NCBI RefSeq assembly: GCF_900005765.1
Contig: NC_041686.1
Coordinates: 124,001 to 188,000, forward strand
Length of the DNA: 64,000 bases
DNA from: Plasmodium relictum
Taxonomy: Eukaryota; Apicomplexa; Aconoidasida; Haemosporida; Plasmodiidae
Reading direction: 5' to 3'
Positions 23,801 to 36,031 of the stretch are shown here, in pieces (position 1 is the stretch's first letter; every line of letters begins with the position of its first letter). The notes below the pieces were generated by a model. That model did not search any database. It had not been told where the DNA came from and worked only from the letters and a program-made list of their open reading frames with translations. The position numbers were made by a program, and so were the translations under genes.

Positions 23801-24651
23801 TTGCTGATTAAATGCACACTTGTTTTTTTCTACAACTTAAAAGTTCTTATATAGCATTATATTATAAAAACAAAAAAAAAGTTCATTAACTTGAATCTTA
23901 AATTCACAAAATTTTCTATAGAATATTGAGAGAGAGAAAAAAAAAGGAATTAGTGAATGATTTTTATTTTTCAAATTCTTGACATTTAAAAAAAATAAAT
24001 AAATATTTCTTATATATGTAATTATACACTTTTTTCAAGTATATATAAATTATTTATGTAACATTTTTAATAGAAATCAAAAGAATTTTAATATTATCAT
24101 ACTGCAGCGTTTTAAAAAAAAAATTTATTTTGGATTAATTTTAATTTATTTATATTTAAATTTTTTTAAAAGTATTTTAAATTATAAAAAAAAATAAAAT
24201 AAAATAAATATTGCAACAATAATATTATTCTAGTCATTATATATATATATTCCAATTTAATATTATGTTTTTTTTTCTCCTTAAGATGTAATAGAGAATT
24301 TTAATTGCTATAATTTCTTTTAATTTACTTTTTTTTTTTCATTATTTTCTTTTAATTTCATCATATAAAAAAATTATAAATTAAAATAAATGAAAATCAA
24401 TAAAAATAAATTTTAAAAAAAAATAGATGTAAATTGACATATAATAAAATTAAAAACTGCATCAAGATTTTAATATTCTAAATTTTAAGGGAAAAAAAAA
24501 AAAACATATAAATTAATAGACTCCTTTATATTTCACCTTTAAAAGAGAAAAAAAAAATTGCATTAGAAAAAGATAAAAAAAAAAAAAAAAAAAAAAATAA
24601 TATTTTGTATTTTTTTAGGTTTTATATACGCATGCAGATAAAAAATAAATA

Positions 24652-25800
24652 TTAGACAGCTATTTCATCCTCTAAGTATATGTATTCAAAAGAAAAATCT
24701 TTTTTAAGTTGTTTAGACCAAGCTAAAAAAAAAATAAATAAAATATAATTTGTATTTAATAATTTTATACTTATGATATTTAGAATATATATATATATAT
24801 AGATTCATATTACTTGATTCATAATCAAATGATAAATAGTTGCCTTGTTCCATTTTATCATTTACAACTCTAACATTATTATCGTAAGGCAAAAACCAAG
24901 TTGTATATTTTTTGTGATATTTCCATGACTTTTTTTTTAATTCTTTAGCTGCTAAATGTTGCTGATAGGTCCCCTAAAAAAAATCCAAATAAAAGTATAA
25001 ATGAATATATAAATCTATATATGTTTATTTGATATTTATCTAAAATATTACCGGTTGATAATAAAATATAAAAAATAAGGTATCTAAGTGAAATTTTTCA
25101 AATAATTGAGGGCTAAAAAAAAATATATATATATAGATATTAAAAAAATGTACAAAGTAAAACATTAAGTGATAAAATTTAAAAAATGCTAATTTATTTA
25201 TTATGAAAACCTTTGAAATCCAGATAATGGAGTAGTAGGAAAATATTTACATGGATTCCCCCATAACATTCTAGGTGTATATTGCCTGAATTGATCTCTA
25301 TCACTTTTTTTTATACAATTTTTATAACTTTCTTCAATTAATTCTTGTAATTTTAAAGCTAAGAATAAAAAAAAAAATTTTAAATATATGTTACAACGTA
25401 AAAAATGAATTATAAATTACATTAAAATTGAATAAATAAAATTATAAATATTTAAGGAGTTTCACTTTAAATAATTAAAAAAAAAAAATTTAAAGTAATT
25501 TTGTATTATAATTTATTAATAAAACTTTTTAAAAAATAAGATTACATATCTTTATAGATAAAAAAGACAAATTTTTATCCATTAAGGAGATTTTTTATCT
25601 TTTTAGATTAAAAAGATAAAACTTTAAGGTAACATAATTTTTATATAAACAAAAAAGAGATACATAAATATATATATATTTTTATTTTTACAATTCTTTT
25701 CTAGTAATTTTTGAGCCGAGGAAGACAACTTATTATTTCTTTTCTTTTCATTTGTTTTTACGGAATTATTTTTATTTTCATCAGTCTTTTCTTCATTCAT
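24652..25800 (-). CDS. NOT-box protein, CCR4-NOT subunit 3/5 type, five exons
   Basis: Five exons on the minus strand: 25800-25692, 25358-25211, 25112-25052, 24973-24814 and 24722-24652; 182 aa. All introns are GT..AG and phases agree at each junction (1, 2, 0, 1). The product matches the C-terminal NOT box of NOT3/NOT5: FQSPQLFEKFHLDTLFFIF, then YYQPGTYQQHLAAKELKKKS, WKYHKKYTTWF, EQGNYLSFDYE and FSFEYIYLEDE. In other eukaryotes this domain pairs with NOT2 and docks on the NOT1 scaffold of the CCR4-NOT deadenylase, which shortens poly(A) tails. Residues 1-36 are a polar leader. The long N-terminal coiled coil of yeast NOT3/NOT5 is absent. The family call is firm; which paralogue this is relative to other NOT genes elsewhere in the genome cannot be told here. 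Confidence 0.93.
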
Positions 25801-28800
25801 TTCTTAAAAATTTTCTTTCAAATGTTTTTTTCTTTTAATATTAGTGTACTAATATATATTATTATTTATTAATTTTTCTGATGTGTAAAATTATAAAATT
25901 AACTTTTGCTTAGTATAAATATTAATAACAAAAAAAAAAAAGCCTCCACATAAAAAAGAAAAATATTGCAGTCACAAAATATAATAAAAAAAGAATTAAG
26001 TAAATTTAGAAAAAATTATTAAAAGAGAAAAAATTTATATAAAAAAGATATGTATCACTTAATTTTTTATACAAATTACATCATTACAAAAAAAGAAAAA
26101 AAAAAAATTTAACACAAGATAGATTTTATACAAGTCTTCAAATATCACATAAAAAAATTACAAGATATTATCAAAATATAAAAAATAACTTAGAAAAATA
26201 TTTAAAATTTTACATATTCTCTTATATAATTTGTATTTCTATAAATTAGTCTAGAATTTTAATATAATTCATTTTCAAGTATATATTTTTCAAATATAAT
26301 AATTCTTTTAAGAACAAAAAAAAAAAGAAAAAAAATTTGTGAGAGAAGTAATATAAAAAGAAACTTAGTTTTTTTCCAAAAAAAAAAAAAAAATTTACAT
26401 GTATTCTACATAAGCTTAAAAATATTTCTCTCTTTTTACTGAAATATAATAAATTTAAATAATTTAATAAAGTATAATGAAAATGTACATATATAATAGT
26501 TTTTATAAATAATAATTAAAATAATAATAAAAATGTAAATATAAAATCATTTTATTATTTTCTGTTATTATCTTTTACAAATTCATATATATATATGTAT
26601 TTATTTAAATTTTTTCTACTTTCTTACAATGTAATTTTTTTTTTTAATATATTTTATTTCAATTATTTTTCTTATATAAAAGAAAAAGGATAAATTTTCT
26701 ATAATTTGTAAATTTTAAAGGTTTTATTCATTTTAATTTATGAATGATTCATTGAAATTAAAATATTAATGTATTATATTTCATTTTAAATATTAAAATA
26801 TATATTTTAAAATAACTCTTATTATTAAACAAAGGACATATATACAAGAACTGATTTTTTCTTCAATTTAATTTCATAATATTTGTTTTTTATTGCTATT
26901 TTCATAAAATTTATAATAGAACAAAAAATGTAATTTTTTACATTTTTGTATAAAACTTGAGCTTTTCAAAAAATTTGAATTTTTTTTTTTTTTTTTTAAA
27001 ACATTCGAATTCAGTTATAACGATAAAAACAAAAATTGTGTGTTACTTAGTACACACTTTTATTATGTATTATAATTAAGTATCACTTATTTATTTAGCT
27101 TAAAAATGTAAAAATATATTTATTAAATCAAGCAAATAAGTAAAATTCTTATAGAAATGCAATGTAAAAAAAAAAAAGTATAGTAATATATATATACAAT
27201 TTAATAGTTTAATTGTAACTCTTTTTCTGTAAAATTGCTTTTTCGTTGTTTATTTGTACAAACAATACTAATTGTATATATTTTATACCCCCCAAAATAC
27301 TTTTTCTTTTTTTTTTTTTAAAGTATTTATAAAGAAGAAATGATTTTAATATAATAATAACCTAATTTAATTAAAATAATATAAAGGTAAAATTATTATA
27401 TATTAATCATGTAAATTTGAAAGAATTCTATTCTTTTGTTATATATTAGTTTTGTTTTATTAATATGTAATGCTTAACTCATTTCCCTTTTGGTTTTAAT
27501 CTAAATTCTTAAGGAAAAAAAGTTTAAAGAATATATATATTTATGTTATTAAAAATATTATAATTATAAAATGCCTTACAATAAGAACCATACAAACCTT
27601 GAATAGCAATATAAAAACTTTATTCAAAAATTAAATTTTTTCCTATTTACATCATGATTAGAATCAAATAAAAATAAATAGGTTTGTAAAAATATTTACA
27701 ATTGCCATAAATATTATTTTTACTTATTTTTTTTATATATATTTTATAGTTTTATATTTTATATTAATTAATGTATCTACAAAAAAAAAAAAAATATACT
27801 ATAAAATTCTAAATAACGATAAAAAAATTGCTTGCTCATAAAAAGTGAATTATAAAAGAAAAAAAGATTAAATAAATTGAGCACATTATGTATTAATTAG
27901 ATAAAATATTTTTAATAAATGTTAAGATCAATAAACTACATTTCAAAGTTAATAGACTTTTCTCTAAATAATGTTCAACCGAAATATTAAAAAGTTCTAA
28001 AACAAGATATATATATAATAAATAAAACTATTAATTTATCCAAATAATTATAACTCAAAAATTTTTGTAAAAATTTTCTTTTCTTTTAAATATCTTGCTT
28101 TTTCTTATTTTCATATAAATTTACAAATGATTTTTAAAATTTTTGAGAATTTTTTTTTTTTACAAATATATAAAAGGGATTAATAAATATGTTAATAAAG
28201 AGTATTTTTATTTAAAAGGCAAATAAATATATTACAATAAAAAAACTTGATGCTTTGAGTTTTATTAAATTTCAAATATTTTTAAATATGTTACCGGTTT
28301 TTTAATTAATAACTTTATTATAGTTAATTCATATCACTTATATATATTCTTTTTTCTTTCAAAATATTGTATCCTTTTTATGTATAAAAAAATATAAGTT
28401 TTAAAAAAATAAATAAAATGGAAAATTCATTTTATAGTTCTGTCTTTCTTTTACTTATTATTTTTTTTTTTTAAATTTTCAAAATATTATTAATAATAAA
28501 GAAAATATTTATTCGACGTTTTTTTCTAAAATGAATTAAAAAATAAATAATTTTTATAAATTTATATCTTTTTTTTTTTTTTATTTTATCAAATGTTTTT
28601 CAAAATTTTTTTTTTTTCTTATGTATAAACGGCATAAACTTTTTAGACCAATCAAATTAAAAGCATTCATAAAGTAAATATTATTAAAATATTGAAAAAA
28701 GAAAAAAAAATATACACACACATGTATATATATATATATAAATACATATAAAACATGAAGTTATTAAAAAATTATAATCTTTTGAGTATATAAAAAATGC

Positions 28801-29170
28801 TTTGATCCTCTTATTTTATTATTTTATTATTATTTTTTTTTTTTTTTTTAATTATTATATTTGCTCTAAATTATTTATTTAATATTAAACTCTTATTTAT
28901 AAAATATAAATAAATATATATATAATTTCATTACATGAAATAATAAAAAATAAAGTTTTATATATTATTTTACTGTAAACATTACACTTTTTTTTTAATT
29001 TTTATACAATTTTTTTTTTTTTTTTTGTATTTTATTCACATTAACATGTATATAAAATCTCACTATATTTTTCAATGAATATTTATTTTTATATTTCATT
29101 TTTGAAGTTAAATATGTATTAATATAAATATATAAATATGTTTGTGTGAGTATATATTTTTTTTTTTTCT
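25801..29170. other. 3.4-kb intergenic region between NOT-box and Alba3 genes
   Basis: It contains the promoter of the NOT-box gene (minus) and the 3' flank of Alba3. No ORF or RNA gene is supportable. A short inverted repeat GTGTG...CACAC lies at 27037-27056. An RNA gene without recognisable sequence features could be missed in this length. Confidence 0.5.
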
Positions 29171-30022
29171 TCAATTTGCAACAAAATCTGGATGCCTTTT
29201 TAAAACGATCGTAATTTTTGGTATTCTTCTATTTATTCTGTCAGAGCTAAAATATGCTGTTTGAACTTTTGTAATTTGACCTAAAAGAAAAATAATAATG
29301 ATATATATATATATATGTATTAAGCTATATTCAAAATTTAAATAAAAAAAAAAAAGCATAAGAATATATATATATGCACATTAAAAATACCTATATCTTC
29401 TTTTTCCATGATTGAAGCAGCACCGATAGCAATTTTAGTTGCACTGCCTAAACCAGTTATAATAACTTCATCAAAAGGATTTTTTTCTTCATTTCCTGTA
29501 AACATTCTCTTTCCAATTCTTGCATAAAATGTTGGCTTCTTTGTCATTGAAACCTGAGTTAAGAAAAAAATAAAATGTAATCAAATTTATGTTTTTCTAC
29601 AAAAAGGTATTATTAAGATATGCTTTTATTTATTTAAACTTGAAGTATATTTTTTATATATAAATTTTAAAATAGTATCTTACATAAAACATAAAAAAAA
29701 AAAAGTAAATAAAATAAAACAGATATTATTACATAATTTATATAAAAACTATAAAAAAACAAAGATATAGATGATAAAACTAAATAATAATAAAAATAAA
29801 AATGGGATATATAGAACAAAAAAAAACATTAAAAATAAACAAAATAACAACTGAATATATATACATGAGAACTATAATAATATATAAATATAATAAAATA
29901 TATTAAAAAAGGAAATTTATTATTATTTTTTAAATATATAATTTTATTTTGTAAATTAAAGAAATTATTACTTGAATAGAATTTTCAGTTCTTTCTTGCG
30001 ATACTTCTTCTCCGCTTCCCAT
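29171..30022 (-). CDS. ALBA3: Alba3 DNA/RNA-binding protein, three exons
   Basis: Exons 30022-29972, 29553-29391 and 29280-29171, giving 107 aa. Junctions are CAA|GTAATA to CAG|GTTTCA (phase 0) and ATAG|GTATTT to TTAG|GTCAAA (phase 1). The protein is a single Alba domain: a short N-terminus (MGSGEEVSQERTENS), then YARIGKRMF, EVIITGLGSATKIAIGAAS, KVQTAYFSSD and IPKITIVLKRHPDF. The domain lacks the C-terminal RGG tail of other Alba paralogues. Alba proteins bind DNA and RNA as dimers; in Plasmodium they are linked to subtelomeric chromatin and to translational control. The 107-aa single-domain form is characteristic of Plasmodium Alba3. A (TA)n repeat begins only about 30 bp upstream of the start codon, so the 5' UTR contains it. 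Confidence 0.95.
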
Positions 30023-30041
30023 TTTTTATAACACAATGAAT

Positions 30042-30096
<55 letters not shown>

Positions 30097-31461
30097 TTAT
30101 TTATTTATATATTATAAAAATAAGAAAAAAATAAAATAAATATTTATTGAATTTTAAGTATTAACAAAAATATTTTCTTTTTTAATTATAATATATATAT
30201 TATAAAATAAAAACCTTTATATATAATTGTACATATATATATATATATATATATATACATTAAAGAAAAAAAAAAAAATTGAAATAAAATATTTAAAAAA
30301 AAAAAATTATGTAATTAATAACAATATATAAATGAAGGGGAAAAAAAAACAAAAAAATAAATAATTACTTGCATGTAATATATTTGATACAAAATAAATT
30401 ATAAATATTGAAAATTAGAGTTGTTGATTTTTTTTGTTAATATATATATTTTTTATTTTATATAGTTAAAAGGGATAAAATAAAATAAAATAAAATGAAA
30501 GGAAAATATATATACATATAATATAATCATATATAAATACATATTTTTTATATTAAAAAATTACTGTATTCTTTATTTTTTTTTAATTGAGTATCAAAAT
30601 TTCTTTTTTTTTTTTTTTAATGTAAAGAAAATAATTGCTATTTTACTCGTGCGTAAAATGTACATACATTTTTTTTTTTTTTTTTTTAATATCAAAATGC
30701 TTCTATTAATTTATCTTTATGAGGTTCTATCTTATTTTTTAAAAATTAATATTTTACTAGTTGTAAAAATAAAATTTATACATTTCTCCTTTTTTTTTAT
30801 AAAAAAATAAATAAATAATTAAAAATATAGAAATATATATAAAACAATCTATTAAAATGATATTTATCTCATTATATAATAAACATTTTTATCACTCATA
30901 ACGTTTTGTATATTTTCTATATTTAGCTTTTATTTTTTTTGTATGTATAATATGTATATATATATTTCCTAATAAACAAATCAAAAGCTTAATCCCTTGT
31001 AACTTTTGAAATAGGAAATATCTCATAAAAATAATTTTATTTTAAATAAATAAATAAATATGTTTTTCTCTATATGAGAAGTATTTTGTAGTAAAATATA
31101 TTGGTGTTTTATGAAATTTCGTAAATTACACAAATGTAAATGATATAAAATTTATTTAATTATAAAAAATTATAGTATTTGCATCTCTTATAAGATATAA
31201 AATAAAGAATTAACAAAAAAAGCCATTTACATCATTTTTAAGGTTATTTATTAAATATACATAATTTTTCTCTTTGATAAATTGAAAATTTTTATTACAT
31301 TTATTTTATATTCTTAAAGAGCCAAAAGAACATCCTATAGCTTCGAAAAAAAAAAAAAACATAAAAAAAATAATCTACTTTTTTTTAGTTATTAAAAAAT
31401 ATGTATAAAGGTAAAAAGAAGGAAAAAATAATATTTCATGTTAATTTTACTTTATTTTTTT
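30023..31461. other. intergenic, Alba3 upstream region
   Basis: 1.4 kb, with (TA)n runs near 30055-30092 (then ATTT units to about 30105) and 30228-30257. It holds the Alba3 promoter and the 3' flank of the small secreted-protein gene. No gene seen. Confidence 0.6.
30055..30105. repeat. (TA)n followed by (ATTT)n repeat
   Basis: About 19 TA units grading into ATTT units, immediately upstream of the Alba3 start codon, hence within its transcribed leader or core promoter. Confidence 0.75.
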
Positions 31462-32549
31462 TTATATAGAAAAGCTTTTGTAAAAGTTAATATGAGTGTT
31501 AATTTCATCTGAAAACTGAAATATAAAAGATGGAAATTTTAATACATACACATTTAATCTTATTAAATTTTTGTTTATATATTACTTTATTTAAAAATTT
31601 TTTTTGTTCAATCTAAAAAGAAAAGATGTGTTTCTTATAGAAATATTTATTAAATTAAAAAGAAAAATTTATTTTTATGACTTTTTCTTTTTTTTACGTA
31701 CCGGTTCAAAAGTATTCACTATATTATTCAAAAGATTTTTAATTGCTGTTAAAAAAAAAAGAATTTTTATTTAAATAAGAGAACAAATACAAGAAAAAAA
31801 TGTTTATTTTTATTTATTTATTATTTTTTTCTTTTTAATGAATTAATTTAAATATATTTAGTTATCAAAAAAAATAAAAAATAAAATAAATAATTACAAA
31901 TGTGTTCAGGGTTTTCTGTTTCTTTTAAATATTTTCCATATAATTCACTAGGTGAAATTTTATCCTATAATTTTAGAACAAAAAAAAAAAAATTGCATTA
32001 GAAAAAAATAGTAATGTAATATGAGAAAATATTTTGGTTTTATTAAAAATTTATTTTTATAAACTTAGAGGCATAATTGAAAATTTTTTAAAAGAGTTGT
32101 CTTTGTTATAAAAACATAAATTTTCATTAAATATATGTTTTTACTGTAGGTAGCAATATAATCAAAGGAGTATCTAATTTATCATTTTTGCTGTCAAATT
32201 CTAAATTGATCTTTTGCTTATCATTATCATATGCTTAAGTAATTAAAAATTTCATAAAATATTTTTTGTTATATATGAATAAAAAATTATATTAATAAAT
32301 AATAATAAATATAAAAATAAAAATAACAATGAATATTCTTCGATTTCTTAAATAGGATATTTATATTTTATTATATTTATTCTATATATATATTTTTTTT
32401 TTTTTTGCTTTACATAAATTTATATTAAAATTTTTATTTTCTTCTAATTTTCCATTGACAAATGTTAATTCATCCTTCCTTCTCAAAACTGTTTCAGTAA
32501 TTTTATAAAGAAAAAGGAAAATTAGATATATTAAAATATGATTATTCAT
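31462..32549 (-). CDS. small secreted or signal-anchored orphan, six exons
   Basis: Assembled from the sequence: exons 32549-32414, 32233-32145, 31964-31898, 31745-31702, 31612-31586 and 31515-31462; 138 aa. All introns are GT..AG and all phases agree (1, 0, 1, 0, 0). The N-terminus MNNHILIYLIFLFLYKITET is a clear signal peptide or anchor. The mature part is polar with LDTPLIILLPTDKISPSELY, then YLKETENPEHI and IKNLLNNIVNTFEP. No family is recognised. The first four exons are firm because they are the only way to keep frame. The last two (9 codons, then 17 codons plus stop) are less sure; reading through the donor at 31585 would give a different basic tail. Probably exported to, or resident in, the secretory pathway. 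Confidence 0.6.
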
Positions 32550-33045
32550 TTCAAAAATAAGAAGAAAAAAGAAATAAAAAAAAAAATAATTATAATGTTT
32601 TACACAAAAATAAATAAAAAATTAATAAAAACATATAATTAAAAGTATTAAAAAAATTATTAATTATTTAAAAAAACAAAAAAGACAAATTTTCGAAAAT
32701 GACTAGAAATGGAAATGATAATAATGCTTTATAAAAATTGTATACAATAAATATCAAGAATTGAAAGAGATAAGAAACAAATAAAAACTTTAAAAGGTAC
32801 TACATATATATATGATTAATAGTGTATATACAAAAAAACAAAAAAAAAAAAAAGAATAAAAAGAAGAAAAAAATAAAGATGTAAAAAAATAAAAAAGTGA
32901 AAGATTAAGCAAATATGTATCAAAAGATTTAAACTTACAAATATTTATATGCAAATGAAAATTTATTTCATTTTAATTTATCTTCTAATATTGGAATAAA
33001 TCACAATTTTTATTTAGATATCAATCTTTATTGGATTTTTTTAAT
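32550..33045. other. intergenic
   Basis: About 500 bp, A-rich, between two minus-strand genes: promoter of the small secreted-protein gene and 3' flank of the RAP gene. Nothing else seen. Confidence 0.5.
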
Positions 33046-35583
33046 TTAGCTATTCAAAATATTTTCCCGAAGAGTATGAATACTTTTATGTTTATCCTCA
33101 TAACTCATACATCTCCAAGTATAAAAGGGAATTGCAACTATATTATAACCTTTTATTAATAAATAATTTATTTTAATTAATGCTTCTGATTTAATGAAAT
33201 AATTATCATGATAAAAAGTTTCATATGGATTATATGAAATATCACTAATTAAAATTATCGAATTTTTTTGATTTCTCTTATCTTTATTTTTTCTTATTAT
33301 TTTATTAATAAAGTTTATTTCTTTATGTTCATTAGAAGAATAAAAATAATCTTCTGGCTGTAAAAATAGATAAGCTATATAATTATCGCATTCTAATAAT
33401 GAAATATAAAAAATATTATCTCTAAAATTAATTTTTATATTTTTTGTAAAATTATAAATGATATTATACAATTCTAATGGTAATATTTTATTAGGTATGA
33501 CATTTTTTAAACCATATAAAATATTATCTCTATTAAAATAATTATAATTAGTAAAATCACTAGAATTACTGAAATCATCACATTTATTACTTAAGTCAAA
33601 CATGCAATTATATTTACTGATATTCCATAATTGAATATTTTTATAATGATAGTCTATGTAATTATATATGATATGCTGTTCTAATATATAACTTCCATTT
33701 TTATTTTTATTTTTTTGATTTATTAAAGAGTAGTGTTCTAAACACTTTTCAAATAAAATGTTATATTTTTTTTTTTCATTTATTTTAAATAAATTAACTA
33801 TTGAACATATTATCGTACTATGATTATCTGGATTATCAGAAGTGCTGAAAATAACCAAATATCTTTTTAATAATTCTTCGTAAAAGTTACTTTGTCCATC
33901 TACATAAAATAAAAATTTCTCTTTAGATGAATTGATTAAATTAAAATCTAAAAAATGCCAGTTCCATATTATAGGAGTTTTTAATAAAGAGGAGAAAATT
34001 TTTATTAAACAATCAAAATTAATATAGTCTTTTAAAAATATTATTTCTTTACTTATATAATTTAAATATAATTTTAACTTCTCTTCAAAATCTATAATAT
34101 TATTTTTTACTAAAAAATTACATAAAGATTCAAATATATCAACACTCAAGAAACAAATAGAATCTGGTTTTAATTTATATTTTAAATTAAAATGATAATA
34201 ATATATTTTAATGATATTTTCACTAAGATGATTAGAATTAACTTTATTGACAAATGAATCATTGTAAAGTGAATTGTTATATATTAAATTATTATCAGAT
34301 AAATTGTCACTATTTAAATTATCATCAAATAAATTGTTATATATTAAATCATTATCAGATAAATTATTATATATTAAATCATTTTCAGAAAAATTATTAT
34401 ATATTAAATCATTATCAGATAAATTGTTGTTATTTAAATTTTTCCACTTATGAGAATTATTTGTATCAAATTTACCTTTAAAAATATTATTGTTAATATT
34501 TTTTATATTATATGACAAGTTAAAATGTTTTAGAAGGTCTTTATGCATCTTCTCATTCAAGTTTTTAATATTACCATGAATAAAAATAAAATTATTAATA
34601 CAAAATAATATTTCATCATATTTGAATTCTATATTAATACTGTTCAATTGAGATAAGGCATTTATAACTTTTATTGCTATAGCAAATTTTAAATTTAACA
34701 AGTTTACATTGGTAAAAAATTTATTTATTGGATAATAGTTAATGCACAATTTATTTAAAGAAATTATTAATTCGGACAATTGTATATTGTTTAAAGAAGA
34801 GATATATGGGGGTAATTTATCTTGAAGCATTGAATTTAAATCACTATTTATTATATTGAATTTTGAATAAATATACGCTACTTTTACTAGCTGGTTTGCA
34901 TCTAATTTATTTTGATACTTAATGAAAATATCAACAGATGAATATAATAGAAGTTCCTTTTTTATATCTAAATAACTAAATGAAATCAGCACATTTATTA
35001 AACTTTCTATGTCAAATAAGTGCAATAAATTTAATGTTGCAACTGCTATTCTGTTGAATAAATTTATATCTTTTATCTGAATTTTACAAAAGCTTAAACA
35101 AATAGTTGATAAATTTTCTGGGGTAGCTAAATTTATTTTATTTAAAAACGAAACAGATAGAGATGCAAACAATGGAATATAAATTAAGTTTAATTTGGAA
35201 CATAAAAAACATATATCACATATTTCCTTCACAGAATAACTACAAGTTTGTACTGATATTTGTTTTAAAATATTCTTTAGTAAATCTTCCTCATTCAGCA
35301 TTTTACTTATTTCTAATGACTTCAATATTCTATAACAATCTTTCGCATCTAGCAAATTTATATCACTATTTACTCTATTCTTAAAGTTTTCATATAATTC
35401 TTTATTTTCCTTAGATAATCTCAAAATATCAAATGCATAATTACCTAAACATTTTGTAGATAATTTTGTTACGTCTATATCATTTAGTGTAAGAATTCCT
35501 CTTTTATACGATATAAAAAAAATATTATATTTTCTTATTTTTTTTATCATTTTTGTATTTAATAAATAATAAAAGAACTCCAA
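33046..35583 (-). CDS. RAP-domain protein, probably mitochondrial
   Basis: Single exon, 845 aa. The C-terminal 70 residues (about 775-840) form a RAP domain: ILISDISYNPY, then LIKINYLLIKGYNIVAIPFY and W..., the endonuclease-like module of RNA-binding organelle proteins. Upstream (about 35-340) is a helical-repeat region of Leu/Ile-rich pairs (for example LDAKDCYRILKSLEISKML and LVKVAYIYSKFNI), like the OPR/HPR repeats linked to RAP. RAP proteins of apicomplexans act mainly in mitochondrial RNA processing and ribosome assembly. The N-terminus is basic and aromatic (MIKKIRKYNIFFISYKRG, from the second Met at residue 12), consistent with a mitochondrial presequence; the second Met may be the real start. 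A 30-bp in-frame repeat encodes LSDNDLIYNN-like units in the middle. Confidence 0.9.
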   Translation of the reverse strand: MEFFYYLLNTKMIKKIRKYNIFFISYKRGILTLNDIDVTKLSTKCLGNYAFDILRLSKENKELYENFKNRVNSDINLLDAKDCYRILKSLEISKMLNEEDLLKNILKQISVQTCSYSVKEICDICFLCSKLNLIYIPLFASLSVSFLNKINLATPENLSTICLSFCKIQIKDINLFNRIAVATLNLLHLFDIESLINVLISFSYLDIKKELLLYSSVDIFIKYQNKLDANQLVKVAYIYSKFNIINSDLNSMLQDKLPPYISSLNNIQLSELIISLNKLCINYYPINKFFTNVNLLNLKFAIAIKVINALSQLNSINIEFKYDEILFCINNFIFIHGNIKNLNEKMHKDLLKHFNLSYNIKNINNNIFKGKFDTNNSHKWKNLNNNNLSDNDLIYNNFSENDLIYNNLSDNDLIYNNLFDDNLNSDNLSDNNLIYNNSLYNDSFVNKVNSNHLSENIIKIYYYHFNLKYKLKPDSICFLSVDIFESLCNFLVKNNIIDFEEKLKLYLNYISKEIIFLKDYINFDCLIKIFSSLLKTPIIWNWHFLDFNLINSSKEKFLFYVDGQSNFYEELLKRYLVIFSTSDNPDNHSTIICSIVNLFKINEKKKYNILFEKCLEHYSLINQKNKNKNGSYILEQHIIYNYIDYHYKNIQLWNISKYNCMFDLSNKCDDFSNSSDFTNYNYFNRDNILYGLKNVIPNKILPLELYNIIYNFTKNIKINFRDNIFYISLLECDNYIAYLFLQPEDYFYSSNEHKEINFINKIIRKNKDKRNQKNSIILISDISYNPYETFYHDNYFIKSEALIKINYLLIKGYNIVAIPFYTWRCMSYEDKHKSIHTLRENILNS
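34265..34436. repeat. 30-bp coding minisatellite in the RAP gene
   Basis: About five to six diverged copies of a 30-bp unit encoding 10 residues of the type DNLSDNDLIYNN/ENDLIYNNFS. It is inserted between the helical repeats and the C-terminal part. Copies differ by point changes only and keep frame. Confidence 0.85.
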
Positions 35584-36031
35584 TAATTAGAACATGTGTT
35601 ATTACATTTTTATACTTTTATTATAATCCAATTAAAAAAAAAAAAATAAATAAAAAATAACAATTTTTATAAATAATATGCATTATTTAGCATCTCTTTT
35701 ACAAAAAGAAAAAAAAAAAAAAAATTAATTTTAAATTACATATATATACTCTAAAACAACTTTTATTATATTTTTTTTATAATATGTTTTGGTTTTTTTT
35801 AAGTACTTAATCTATGTTGCTATATATGCATCGTATATTTCTCAATATATCTCATTTTTCTTATTTTTAATAATGTTAAATAATACTTTAAGAAAAAAAG
35901 AAAAAAAAAAAAGAAAAATATGAATTGTATAATTTTTATTAATTAAAAATAAAATTCATTAAAGAATTTTTAAATTATGTAATATATCTTTCCTTTTTTT
36001 TTTTTTTTTTTTAATTTTATAACTTTTATTA
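35584..36031. promoter_or_regulatory. short divergent (bidirectional) intergenic region
   Basis: 448 bp between divergently transcribed start codons (RAP gene minus, next gene plus). This is short for Plasmodium, so the two genes probably share a bidirectional promoter. A long T run immediately precedes the plus-strand start. No specific motif was identified. Confidence 0.5.

Larger units (their letters stand above)
23111..24651. other. upstream region of the coiled-coil gene
   Basis: 1.5 kb between two minus-strand genes. It contains two TGCATGCA motifs (listed) and A/T homopolymers. The ORF at 23339-23533 is Lys/Phe low complexity and not accepted. Confidence 0.6.

Noticed and set aside
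27037-27056. Inverted repeat GTGTG...CACAC as a possible terminator or operator
   Set aside because: Only five paired bases; bacterial-type hairpin terminators do not apply, and short inverted repeats are expected by chance in 3.4 kb.
25801-29170. Possible centromere because of extreme AT content over 3.4 kb
   Set aside because: No tandem-repeat core of the Plasmodium centromere type; AT content is like that of other intergenic regions here.
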